Shown here: positions 45,936 through 57,097 of the stretch, one piece after another | Numbering within the stretch: position 1 is the first letter of the stretch | How the letters are laid out: each line of letters opens with the position of its first letter | Source: Parapristionchus giblindavisi | Lineage: Eukaryota > Nematoda > Chromadorea > Rhabditida > Diplogasteridae | Direction of reading: 5' to 3' | Length of the DNA: 64,000 nucleotides | Assembly: GCA_943737045.1 (NCBI GenBank) | Contig: CALSFV010000004.1 | Location: 755,501-819,500 of the forward strand | Position numbers and translations under genes: made by a program | The notes under the pieces: model-generated | What the model was told of the DNA's origin: nothing | Database searches by the model: none | Seen by the model: the letters and a program-made list of their open reading frames with translations, nothing else

Positions 45936-46870
45936 CCTTCGTTGACCGTTGATCGAAAAACTCCCTCTGACAATAGTTTCTTAGAATTAGCTAAGGAGTC
46001 GATTGCGTCCACTCCCGCATCGATTGGATTCGAAATAAACAGTTGGGTCCCCCATATAGACCGCTCACAGGAGGGAGATCATGTCAGAATGATCTCCCCT
46101 CATTATCCTTGCATCGTCATTTCCCATGACCCATTCCCCTATATAAACCCCCTCCTATGTTGATAAAGTTAGTCTCGAGTGAGCTTGTCGTCTAGTCTTC
46201 CTTGTTACACTTCAACTGGCGACCATTAGCATCGGACTCCACTCGGCGACCTCGTATTGAAGGTCTTCAAGGAAGACGGAGGAGTGGAGGTTTCAAGGAC
46301 CGTCGACCCATGATTGGAGTCTAACGGAATGGACGACAATGAGGATCACCTGATCAGGATCAGTCTAGGATTCGATTCTCATCTGAACCATTGAGCTGCC
46401 AGCGCGTTTGGATCCCAGGGAGAGGACCAACTTCGAAGATCTTCTGTGATGGGCCAAGAGTCGAGTCGAGGGCCACGCAAGGCATCCAGAAGTAGAAGAG
46501 CCGTGGGATGAGAAGATTCATGTTGTTTGACGGCGTTCCGTCAAAGGGGAGGAGTTGGGTTCCCCATCTTGTTCAAGAATCGATAAATTATTATATTAAT
46601 AGACCGCTCACAGGAGGGAGATCATGTCAGAATGATCTCCCCTCATTATCCTTGCATCGTCATTCCCCATGACCCATTCCCCTATATAAACCCCCTCCTA
46701 TGTTGATAAAGTTAGTCTCGAGTGAGCTTGTCGTCTAGTCTTCCTTGTTACACTTCAACTTAAACCTTTTAGGAAAAGGCGCCAAATTGTTGTGTGGTCA
46801 TCCCCTGAAGCGAATTTTCAATTGGAAGGAATTTCCAAGTACCAGTGAACTTCACTCATTGAGCCTGTAA
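45936..46870 (+). pseudogene. Right-arm copy of the terminal exon, interrupted by an LTR element
   Basis: After AAAATTACAG the frame opens at 45936 and runs 35 codons to the TAAAC target site at 46040. It resumes at 46766 for 34 codons to TAA at 46868-46870. The interruption is the TRIM at 46041-46760 with its duplicated TAAAC. Without the insert the frame would match the left-arm copy codon for codon. Confidence 0.55.
46041..46760 (+). mobile_element. Terminal-repeat retrotransposon in miniature (TRIM)
   Basis: The 720-bp element is flanked by 5-bp TAAAC (46036-46040 and 46761-46765). The 5' LTR (46041-46217, 177 bp) and 3' LTR (46553-46760, 208 bp) begin AGTTGGGT and end TTCAACT. They are nearly identical except for about 31 bp missing from the 5' copy near its start. 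Each has a TATATAAACCCC promoter-like box. The internal 335 bp begins with a primer-binding-site-like TGGCGACC at the LTR junction, as seen in tRNA-Arg-primed elements. It ends with a polypurine tract AAAGGGGAGG directly before the 3' LTR. No gag or pol frame exists, so it is mobilised in trans. Confidence 0.88.
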
Positions 46871-47173
46871 TTATCATACATAAAACAGAAAAATCCATTT
46901 TTCGTCGATACCGCACCTATGTCGATTTTCTAAGATAGTGTGTTCTAAGAAAGTAGTTACACACATGCACAATTTAATTTAATTTAATTTAATTTAATTT
47001 TGAATGATACGCTAGGACAATTTGCCTCTATGTCTGTAGAAATGACTATAGCATTGAATATAAGATAGTAAGTGGTTCCGTTTCAGTGCTAGATCAGTGC
47101 TAGAGAGGCCAAATAATCAGAAGAGATCGATGGGCAGAGACGCAGAGAGTCATCGCGCGCACTGAACTCTATA

Positions 47174-48642
47174 TCACGCATGTCACCTAAGGATTGACCA
47201 AAATCGTCTGCTTTACTGCACACTTTTGAGTTGACCCCCTCTTTTCTCCTTGGTTTTCGATGGTCCTTGGGTAGGACATCCCTGAGCCAGAGTAGCAAGG
47301 TTGGTAGATCAATCGTCTCTCCAGGAGCTCACATCAAAGTTCGTCGTTGAGGCTCCTTCCGATGCGATTTTCTCGGCTCACAGGAAAAAGTGATCAACAG
47401 ATGAAATGTATAATTTCTCGAGTACTTTCAGATAAAAATGTGAAAATCCAACTTATTGATTTTGTATTCCATAAGGAATTGATTTCGTTCCACAGTTCCG
47501 GGACCTATTTTGTTTTGGGCTCAATCGATAGAGCTCATCAATAGCTTTCATTTAAGCCCTTGGGAGTCGATTTAAGTTGGCATTTGGCTGAATGACGACC
47601 AAAAAACTGAATTTGAATGATGGTAGATCACTAATGAAAGCCGCGCGTTGCTTTGATCTACTCGCCATTGTCGGTTAATTGACTGGATTGTCCGGTAATA
47701 TACTGGAGAATGGGCTGACGATCAATCTGACGTCGAGTCGCTCTCCCAAGTTCGTTTTTGTTCTCGCTGCGGCCAAACCAGCGAAATTGGTCCATTCCGA
47801 TGGTTCCTGGTACGGATTGACCGATGAATGCTGCAGATATGAGAGACAGTTCCATTTAGAGCTCTCTGGATCTCTGGCCAAGTGATCTATGTTTCTCGAA
47901 GAATTCCCGAGAGTGTTCTCGCTGGATTGAATCGACGTAACCATCTTGGATGCCCATCCACTGGGCGGAACTGGAACTTTCTCTCATATCTGCAGCATTC
48001 ATCGGTCAATCCGTACCAGGAACCATCGGAATGGACCAATTTCGCTGGTTTGGCCGCAGCGAGAATAAAACGAACTTGGGAGAGCGACTCGACGTCAGAT
48101 TGATCGTCAGCCCATTCTCCAGTATATTACAGGACAATCCAGTCAATTAACCGACAATGGCGAGTAGATCAAAGCAACGCGCGGCTTTCATTAGTGATCT
48201 ACCATCATTCAAATTCAGTTTGTTGGCCGTCATTCAGCCAAATGCCAACTTAAATCGACTCCCAAGGGCTTAAATGAAAGCTATTGATGAGCTCTATCGA
48301 TTGAGACCAAAACAAAATAGGTCCCGGAACTGTGGAACGAAATCAATTCCTTATGGAATACAAAATCAATAAGTTGGATTTTCACATTTTTATCTGAAAG
48401 TACTCGAGAAATTATACATTTCATCTGTTGATCACTTTTTCCTGTGAGCCGAGAAAATCGCATCGGAAGGAGCCTCAACGACGAACTTTGATGTGAGCTC
48501 CTGGAGAGACGATTGATCTACCAACCTTGCTACTCTGGCTCAGGGATGTCCTACCCAAGGACCATCGAAAACCGAGGAGAAAAGAGGGGGTCAACTCAAA
48601 AGTGTGTAGTGGAATCAGTCAATCCTTAGCTGACATGCGTGA
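47174..48642. mobile_element. TA-flanked foldback element
   Basis: The 1469-bp element sits between TA dinucleotides. The left end is TCACGCATGTCACCTAAGGA and the right end its complement. Arms of 0.5-0.6 kb share AGGATGTCC..CCATCGAAAACC and CGATGCGATTTTCTCGGC. A second, inner inverted block (47690-47860 and 47965-48150) is mirrored too. It splits the outer arm between GAACTCTATA and ACACCACTATT; the other arm shows the joined form. TA insertion suggests Tc1/mariner-type mobilisation. There is no transposase. Confidence 0.75.
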
Positions 48643-51310
48643 TATAACACCACTATTAGGACGGGTGGAGGGAGGGGATAACTTCACTGAACAAAAAAAT
48701 TAAAAATTTCAAAATAATAATTTTGAAAAAAATAAAGATTCCAAATGGCTCTAATAATTTTATTTGCACAGATTTCGTATGAAAAAGTCGAAATATCTGC
48801 GAAAGAAAAGATCTCTGGAGGCCAGAAATATATTTATTTGATATAGTGAACAATTTACGTAGGACGCTCAAACTAATACTTATGATAAACTGCAAAATGA
48901 CTAGTAAATCACTTGGCACTGGCAGCGCCAGCTACACTACGTGAAAAAAATTCAGAATAATAATAACATTAAATAATAATATATTTATGCGTTACATGGA
49001 TTTATTTATTAATTTATTAAAACAGGTGCGAAAAATGGATGACTCAGATATAGCGAATAATTTATGTCGTGATGAATTACATAAAATACGGTGTCACAAC
49101 AAATAAATAACAATTAATTATTACGTATCGAACACAACAAATTAATACTTTTTTTCGGAATGATTTAATTGTGGGGCACAGTAGTATGTCAATCAGTTCT
49201 CAGTATACTTAAAATTGCTAATAATAGTTTTTCAATGAGTTTTATTTTTTAGACCATTAACTTTATTCTATTTTGACTACAAATACTAAATTGTAAGATC
49301 CATTTTATCATGGAAAGATGCCATCAGGGATACTGAAGTATTATACTACACCTCCACTTGTATTCTTTATAGTATCTCAAAGGTATGCACTTTACTTACT
49401 TTATCGTTTCAGTACTCTCACTTGTTGTGGTTTTGGCATACTGCAGTAATCGTCTTTTTTTCAAAAATCTTGTTTTTCTCCTTCCATGAATAAATATTAA
49501 ATCTCATTGAACAAAACACTGCTATGATAAAATGTAGATTAAAATTTTTATGGAAGTTTTGGAAATAAATTCAGTTCACGTCAAGTAAAATATGGCATGC
49601 TTCATCAGCTTTATCGATGAGTTTGCAAGAGAAAGTATACGTTAAAGATGTAATGTTTCCCTAATCCACATCAGGAAATTAAACTTTCCAGCAGACCCAC
49701 AGGCCCGATTGATTGTCAGCGTGGTATCCACTCGAACTGTTATATGATACGTCAAATAATCTACGTAAACTCTCTAGAGTCCGTGCTTATACACCGATAT
49801 GCAGCTCCGCCCACCACTTCCGATTAACCATATATACATAGTGATTCTGACTCCACCCATTTAACTTCACGGGCTTGGACACCGCTTGCAAACACACTTC
49901 ACCCGAAATCTTTATTCATTTAAATAGTAGCCTACGATTGAGGTCCTCGAGGAAATATTCGACGCACTTCAAAGTTGCTCATCCAGCTTCAGACGTCCTT
50001 CGAGAAGATTCGCCATCTCGATGATGTCAGCCTTCCTCGGACGTTCTCATCGACGAAGCCGACTAAGATTCGCTCAAATAATGGAAAATTATCATAGAAA
50101 GCCACTCATCTAATTAAAAATCGCAAAATAATAAACGGTACCTTATCGAATAGTAATAGTCTTCACTACTGTAGGGAGAAAATGCATCGGCGCCGCCTCT
50201 AGAATAAATTAAACAAATTAAACAAAGTCGGAGGCAAGGAGACCTTTGAACTTTGAACTTTGTCAGTTTCAGATACCCTATTCATGAACGTTGGTAAACC
50301 TAGTCTACAGTCTACGAACGTTTTGTCGCTAGAGCATACGGAGGAAAGTAGGAGGAGAATAAATCAATGATCAAAGAATCGGATTGTTATTGAAAAAAAA
50401 CTAATACTGTTTATCAAATTCACACCGACAACGATTGCTTCATGCACTCTCTGCTCTGATCAATTACTAGGCACTAGTTCCACTTCATTTCTCTCCACAA
50501 ATATCGATTGATCTTGTCCATTTGTATGCGTCGTCTCGTGCACCCAAGAGACTATCAATGTGATCTACTATCTATAGGAATCAGTCATACAAGACTAAGA
50601 TTATCGATTGATCTACCGTAACCCTATCTACGGTATCACATCAAGATGCATACAAAATGACCTTGCTAGTTGCTCATTAGTATACAGTGGAAAAAATAGT
50701 GCGCACGGTATGAGGAGTGACACTTAAGGGAAAGAAGTACTATATTAAGAATGAGATATGTCTACGGTAGGGAGTATTAGGGCTAATACAGGATACCCAT
50801 GCAAAACACGTGATCACTAATCTGTCCACGAAGCCATACCCAGCCGTACAAGGAGTGAACCCGGTGAGCCTTATAATTGCTCGGTACCGGGAGTACCCCA
50901 CGAACGGACATTCCGGGCTACGGAACCGAGAGACAGAGGACTAACTAACTATTGACCGTAAAAAATACACTTGGTTATTTGGTACCAGCCACAGCCATAA
51001 TGTGTTTTTTAATGGATAGAGAGAGAGAGAGCACAAGTGAGATACAGTGCGGGACATAATGATATGACACCCCTAAAATTTTGGAATTCTGGCCGAATTT
51101 TGAATGGAAATCAAAAGTGGTATATACCATTTGTATCCACTCCTTGGAAAACTAAGGTAGCCCATGTATGAGGAAATGCAATTTCCCGGTCAACGAGAAA
51201 ATAATGATTTTTCGAAATTTTAGCGGGACATAATGATATGACACCCTGATTTTTTCATGAGATATTATTTTTTTCAAACTTCTGCATAACAGCAATGGAT
51301 TAACAACAGG

Positions 51311-51680
51311 TTAGTAATCAATGTTGTGGTCCCTCCTCGAGATTGGACCTAAGATCCGAATGGACATGCTTCCATAGATTGCAGAAATAACTTGAGGCTC
51401 GATGCCGTCCCACTCCTTTTTGATGGCATCCTTCAACTCGGCAACGGATGCATACTGTTTGTTGTTATTGTACACACGACTAACCAGGATGTCCCTCATG
51501 TTCTACACGGGGTTTGCATCGAGGTTGACCGTAGGGCATGGAAGAACTGGGATGTTCTTGACTGTGAACAATGGTTTTGACTGGAGTTGGTGGCAAAGGA
51601 GGCGCCGTCTTTCTTCGAGATCAGGTGGTGGACACGGCTCATCCTCATGAACAGAACAAGGGTTGTCTGGTGCATCACAC
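51311..51680 (-). pseudogene. Tc1-like transposase C-terminal fragment, left arm
   Basis: The frame reads VYNNNKQYASVAELKDAIKK followed by EWDGIEPQVI and a SM-x-RI end, the usual C-terminal layout of Tc1 transposases. The preceding frame holds TVNLDANPVEH, matching the family's SPDLNPIE motif with the catalytic Asp/Glu region. Frame breaks separate the parts, and the catalytic N-terminal half is absent. Confidence 0.7.
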
Positions 51681-51689
51681 GGTACTCCC

Positions 51690-52420
51690 TAGGGTGGCGA
51701 GAACCAGTCACTAGTCACTAATTATTCTCTCTCTCCAACTAGTGCGTAATCTTTTCCACTCTCTCTACTACTCTTCTGTCCCCTGTGGCAGCCGTGCGTT
51801 GGGGTCACGGTTGAGTAGCAAAATTACTCTTTTTCTACTCTTTTTGTTTTTTCTCGGCTCTAAGTAATCAAAATGTGCAAATCTATATATTTTTGGAATC
51901 TACAAGTCAAGGGCTATCCAATAAGCGTAAAATTGGATATCAAAAAAGATTAGAGACGCCGCTTGGTTGTTTATGACGATTATGGGCGGAGTTTATCACT
52001 ATGCAAGAGGTTAAATGACGACAAGGAAGAGTTTTAATTGCGATTCGAATGACTTTAATAACATGATAATCATAAATGATATTATAATAGTCTTCCTATC
52101 CGTCTTATCGGAAGTGCTGGAATGCATAACATGAGAATTCGACGAAATTTAAAAGTATTTAAAAGACAGTCAATTTTAGGCTTGTTGAATAGCCCTTTGC
52201 TTGTTGATTCCAAAAATATTCAGATGTGCAAATTTTGATTACTTATATCCGAGAAAACCCAAAAGGAGTAGAAAAAGAGTAGCTACAATTACGCACTAAT
52301 GTTTTGATGACGTCATCACTACTAACCGTCGCGCGAGAGGTCGTAAATGTGCCTCTCTCGGTTGAGTAGAGAGAGACTGTCGCTAGGGCTAGTGAGTAGT
52401 GACTGATTCTCGCCACCCTA
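51690..52420. mobile_element. hAT-type element with 8-bp duplication GTACTCCC
   Basis: A 731-bp element with ends TAGGGTGGCGAGAA and TTCTCGCCACCCTA, flanked by GTACTCCC (51682-51689 and 52421-52428). The right arm of the surrounding palindrome keeps the site without the insert (GGGGAGTA near 52720), confirming insertion after the duplication. The interior includes a CTCTTTTTCTACTC inverted p pair and no transposase. Confidence 0.88.
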
Positions 52421-52540
52421 GTACTCCCCATAGTCCATCCTGCTGGAGCGGAAGGAGATGGGCGGCATGTCGAATTTTAAGAACGCGCCCTAGTACGGTG
52501 CATGTTATTTTGTTCAAAAAAATAAAATTATCAGTTTCTG

Positions 52541-53101
52541 ATCGCATTCACCGATGAGATGAAGATCAACCCCTATAGTGCGGACGGCTATAACTGCTTC
52601 TGACGTGAGTTCATCAAGAAATCACGTTATTTCAGCAGGATGAACTTCGGTCATGTTCTGGGGCGCGTACTTAAAATTTGACATGCCGCCCATCTCCATC
52701 CGCTCCAGCAGGATGGACTATGGGGAGTATCTTGTGATGCACCAGACTACCCTTGTTCTGTTCATGAGGATGAGCCGTGTCCACCACCTGATCTCGAAGA
52801 AAGACGGCGCCTCCTTCGCCACCAACTCCACTCAAAACCATTGTTCACAGTTAAGAACATCCCAGTTCTTCCATGCCCTACGGTCAACCTCGATGCAAAC
52901 CCCGTGTAGAACATGAGGGACATCATGGTTAGTCGTGTGTACAATAACAACAAACAGTATGCATCCGTTGCCGAGTTGAAGGATGCCATCAAAAAGGAGT
53001 GGGACGGCATCGAGCCTCAAGTTATTTCTGTAATCTATGGAAGCATGTCCATTCGGATCTTAGGTCCAATCTCGAGGAGGGACCACAACATTTATTATTA
53101 A
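52541..53101 (+). pseudogene. Tc1-like transposase fragment, spacer plus right arm
   Basis: The spacer encodes IAFTDEMKINPYSADGYN, matching the first catalytic Asp block (F-S/T-D-E). The right arm continues with PCPTVNLDANPV and VYNNNKQYASVAELKDAIKK. At least three in-frame stops or frame shifts (after YNCF, after VLKI, after NPV) make it non-functional. Confidence 0.75.
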
Positions 53102-56100
53102 CCTGTTGTTAATCCATTGCAGTTATGCAGACGTTTGAAAAAAATAATATCTCATGAAAAAATCAGGGTGTCATATCATTATGTCCCGCTAAAATTTCGA
53201 AAAATCATTATTTTCTCGTTGACCGGGAAATTGCATTTCCTCATACATGGGCTACCTTAGTTTTCCAAGGAGGGGATGCAAATGGTTTATACATCTTTCG
53301 ATTTCCTTTCACCATTCGACCAGAATCCCAAAATTTTAGGGGTGTCATATCATTATGTCCCGCACTGTAGTACGTAGATGAGAGAGCTAGGAAGGAAGTG
53401 AGAAAAAAGTGGTTAGTTGATCGATAGTTCTTTCTCTGTTTAGCAGCCAGTAGCAAGGCAATTGTACAAGTACATTTTATACGGACTATAACTAAGATCA
53501 GAAAGATCGATACGGCTATTGTAGTGTAGGATACGGTACCTCACTGATGGAGTAGACGTATCCCTGCGTAAATGGACGACGAATACACATCTAGGTGAGC
53601 GTAGAGAATTTGAGAAACAGCAAGACGATCATCGAAGTTGTTGTTGTTGTCGAAAGTTGAAGTTGTCGAAGTTCAGCCGATGAGAGCAGACGGGGCATGT
53701 GGGATTAGACGATAAACTATAACGGAATAATGACTTATATATGAATGTCTACTGTAGGGCTGTATGGTGGCTAATACAGGATATCCATGAAAAACGGTAA
53801 AGGTGTATTTTTTACGGTCAATAGTTAGTTAGTCCTCTGTCTCTCGGTTCCGTAGCCCGGAATGTCCGTTCGTGGGGTACTCCCGGTACCGAGCAATTAT
53901 AAGGCTCACCGGGTTCACTCCTTGTACGGCTGGGTATGGCTTCGTGGACAGATTAGTGATCACGTGTTTTGCATGGGTATCCTGTATTAGCCCTAATACT
54001 CCCTACCGTAGACATATCTCATTCTTAATATAGTACTTCTTTCCCTTAAGTGTCACTCCTCATACCGTGCGCACTATTTTTTTCCACTGTATACTAATGA
54101 GCAACTAGCAAGGTCATTTTGTATGCATCTTGATGTGGTACCGTAGATAGGGTTACGGTAGATCAATCGATAATCTTAGTCTTGTATAACTGATTCCTAT
54201 AGATAGTAGATCACATTGATAGTCTCTTGGGTGCACGAGACGACGCATACAAATGGACAAGATCAATCGATATTTGTGGAGAGAAATGAAGTGGAACTAG
54301 TGCCTAGTAATTGATCAGAGCAGAGAGTGCATGAAGCAATCGTTGTCAGTGTGAATTTGATAAACAGTATTAGTTTTTTTCAATAACAATCCGCATTCTT
54401 TGATGATTGATTTATTCTCGTCCTACTTTCCTCCGTGTGCTCTAGCGACGAAACGTTCGTAGACTGTAGACTAGGTTTACCAACGTTCATGAATAGGGTA
54501 TCTGAAACTGACAAAGTTCAAAGTTCAAAGATCTCCTTGCCTCCGACTTTGTTTAATTTGTTTAATTTATTCTGGAGGCGACGCCGATGCAATGTCGACT
54601 TTCTCCCTACAGTAGTGAAGACTATTACTATTTGATAAGGTACCGTTTATTATTTTGCTATTCTTAATTAGAAGAGTGGCTGTCTATGATAATTTTCCAT
54701 TATTTTACCGAATCTTCTTCATCGGCTTCATCGATGAGAACGTCCGAGGAAGGGAAGTTAAATGGGTGGAGTCAGAATCACTATGTATATATGGTTAATC
54801 GGAAGTAGTGGGCGGAGCTGCATATCGGTGTATAAGCACGGATTCTAGAGAGTTTACGTAGATAATTCGACGTATCATGTAACAGTGACCCCTGTTCGAG
54901 TGGATACCAAGCCGGACAATCAATCGGGGTCTGCTGGAAAGTTTAATTTTCCGATGTGGATTAGGGAAACATTACATCTTTGACGTATACTTTCTATTAC
55001 AAACTCATCGATAAAGCTGATGAAGGATAGTTTGCATAGTTCACTTGACGTGAACTGAATTTATTTCCAAAATTACCATAAACATTTTTAAGTACATTTT
55101 ATCATAGCAGTGTTTTGTTCAATGAGCTTTAATATTTATTCATGGAAGGAGAAAAACAAGATTTTTGAAAAAAAGACGATTACTGCAGTATGCCAAAACC
55201 ACAACAAGTGAGAGTACTGAAACGATAAAGTAAGTAAAGTGCATACCTTTGAGATACTATAAAGAATACAAGTGGAGGTGTAGTATAATACTTCAGTATC
55301 CCTGATGGCATCTTTCCATGATAAAATGGATCTTACAATATAGTATTTGTAGTCAAAATAGAATAAAGTTAATGGTCTAAAAAATAAAACTCATTGAAAA
55401 ACTATTATTAGCAATTTTAAGTATACTGAGAACTGATTGACATATTACTTTTCCCCACAGTTAAATCATTCCGAAAAAAAAGTATTAATTTGTCGTGTTC
55501 GATATGTAATAATTAATTGTTATTTCTTTGATACCTAAGTTGTAGCACCGTATTTTATGTAAGTCATCACGACATAAATTATTCGCTATCTCTGAGTCAT
55601 CCATGTAACGCATAAATTTATTATTATTTAATGTTATTATTATTCTGAATTTTTCTCACGTAGTGGCGTTGCCAGTGCCAAGTGATTCATTCAAGTAATT
55701 TAGCAGTTTATCATAAGTATAGTAGTTTGAGCGTCCAACGTAAATTGTTCACTATATCAAATAAATATATTTCTTGCCTCCAGAGATCTTTTCTTTCGCA
55801 GATATTTCGACTTTTTCATACGAAATCTGTGCCAACAAAATTATTAGAGCCATTTAGAATCTTTATTTTATCAAAATTATTATTTTGAAATTTTTAATTT
55901 TTTTGTTCAGTGAAGTTATCCCCTCCAGCCACCCGTCTCAATAGAGGTGGTATATAGAGTTCAGTGCGCGCGATGACTCTCTGCGTCTCTGCCCATCGAT
56001 CTCGTCTGATCATCTGGCCACTCTATCTCTGATCTAGCACAACTTCCTATCTTATAATCAATACTATTGTCATTTCAACAGACAAAGAGGCAAATTGTCC

Positions 56101-56815
56101 TAACTTATCATTCAATTGTGCAATACTACTACTACTTTCTACTACTATATTACTTTCTTAGTTCTTCATCGTCATCATAAAGTAGTTTTTGCACATTGTT
56201 TGAAAAATTGCGGTCAAAGATCAAAGATCAAGCTTCTCAGGCATATTTAGAATCTTTGAAAGTAAGAGATTTCATCAAAAGATGCGCAGTGACGGGAGAC
56301 TTGAGAGAGAGCATTCACAAGTCTTTAAAAGTGTACGCGCTGAAACCGAGTGGACCTCAGTAGAACGTTTTCTAAGGGTCTGAAAGGAATCAGAACTAAG
56401 CCAAAATAAGGGAAATAAACGAATGATATATTGCAAAGCTGTCTGCGGAGGTCACATAATTTTGGAAGACCTTCCCTCTGAACGGTAGGATCTCAAAATC
56501 TTCCAAAAATTGTTTTTCATGTCCCGAGGGCGAATGAAGAGCTATGACTACCATAATCTGTGGTCAAACATCACTCGGAAATCATCATTTAAGTCTTTAG
56601 AAGCACATCTATAGTTTTCAGTTTTGGGGCTCAACTTAGCCTCCCCGCTACAGTTTGAAATCTGAGTCAGAGCAATTCCGATTTTTTGGACTGTGCAGCC
56701 CTAGTGGACTGTATGCATTGACTCAAAAGATTAGCTTGATTGCTTTCCTGGATCAAAAGTTATTAAAAAATGAAAAGAAGTGTCCGATTACGGTAGCAAA
56801 TTGTACAAATAGTGA

Positions 56816-57097
56816 AGTAACCATATCATAACACAATTAACAATTCTTCATTGTATTGTATAAAATAATAAATCTTTACTATATACTCTTCCCTCGGAAG
56901 ACTCGCAATGAAGTTGCAATATACCCGTGCATAAAAAAGTTCAACTAGACAACATAACAAAGATTAAAGATCAACGACTAAAGACCAAAGATCAAACAAT
57001 TCCTACATAATATATATACTCTACATGACATCTAATGCCTACAGTAATCAAAGGATCGATAACAAAAAATCAATAATCGATCGATCAATCGATAATT
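56816..57097. other. Short gap 3' of the DMAC2-like gene
   Basis: GATCAAAGATCAA and GATCGATCGATCAATCGATA simple strings. No canonical minus-strand AATAAA was seen close to the stop. Confidence 0.4.

Larger units (their letters stand above)
44806..46937. mobile_element. Inner foldback element carrying inverted gene-like segments
   Basis: Inverted arms (about 44806-45404 and 45606-46937) start at CGCTATCT / AGATAG-type ends and include GACGAAAAATGGATTTTT and its complement. The spacer (45405-45605) resembles 42770-42930. The insertion interrupts the outer arm, whose uninterrupted counterpart is in the right outer arm near 56110-56200. A 720-bp LTR element is inserted in its right arm. Confidence 0.7.
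51045..53367. mobile_element. Palindromic Tc1-like element
   Basis: Both ends are CAGTGCGGGACATAATGATA (left 51045; inverted right end 53367) next to TA, the Tc1/mariner target. A second copy of GCGGGACATAATGATATGAC lies about 185 bp inside each end, an IR/DR-type arrangement. Long inverted arms meet at a 164-bp spacer (52494-52657). The arms carry the 3' half of a transposase, so the element is an inverted duplication of a Tc1-like transposon. The unoccupied target is visible at about 10691-10700 (GAAATAGTACG). A hAT-type element (51690-52420) interrupts the left arm. Confidence 0.8.
44226..56815. repeat. Giant nested inverted repeat
   Basis: The left arm (about 44226-50972) and right arm (about 53806-56815) are diverged inverted copies. 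Examples are TCGGACAC..CAGGAAAGCAATC with its complement at about 56740-56790, AACAATTTTTGGAA near 44700 with its complement near 56505, and CGAACGGACATTCCGGGCTA near 50910 with its complement near 53860. The right arm is about 3.0 kb; the left is about 6.7 kb because two other elements (about 44806-46937 and 47174-48642) are inserted in it. The loop (50973-53805) contains a repeat related to 10.6 kb, interrupted by a palindromic Tc1-like element. Arm divergence by substitutions and indels argues against a simple assembly artefact. The outer left end TACAGTATCGGCC looks like a TA plus CAGT mariner-type terminus. Confidence 0.8.

Noticed and set aside
47658..48150. Several 65-89 codon frames on both strands
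   Set aside because: They are mirror images produced by the inner inverted repeat of the TA-flanked foldback and match no known protein.
48656..48919. 87-codon frame with a related 68-codon frame at 55682-55888
   Set aside because: Similarity simply reflects the two arms of the giant inverted repeat; composition is AT-driven hydrophobic.
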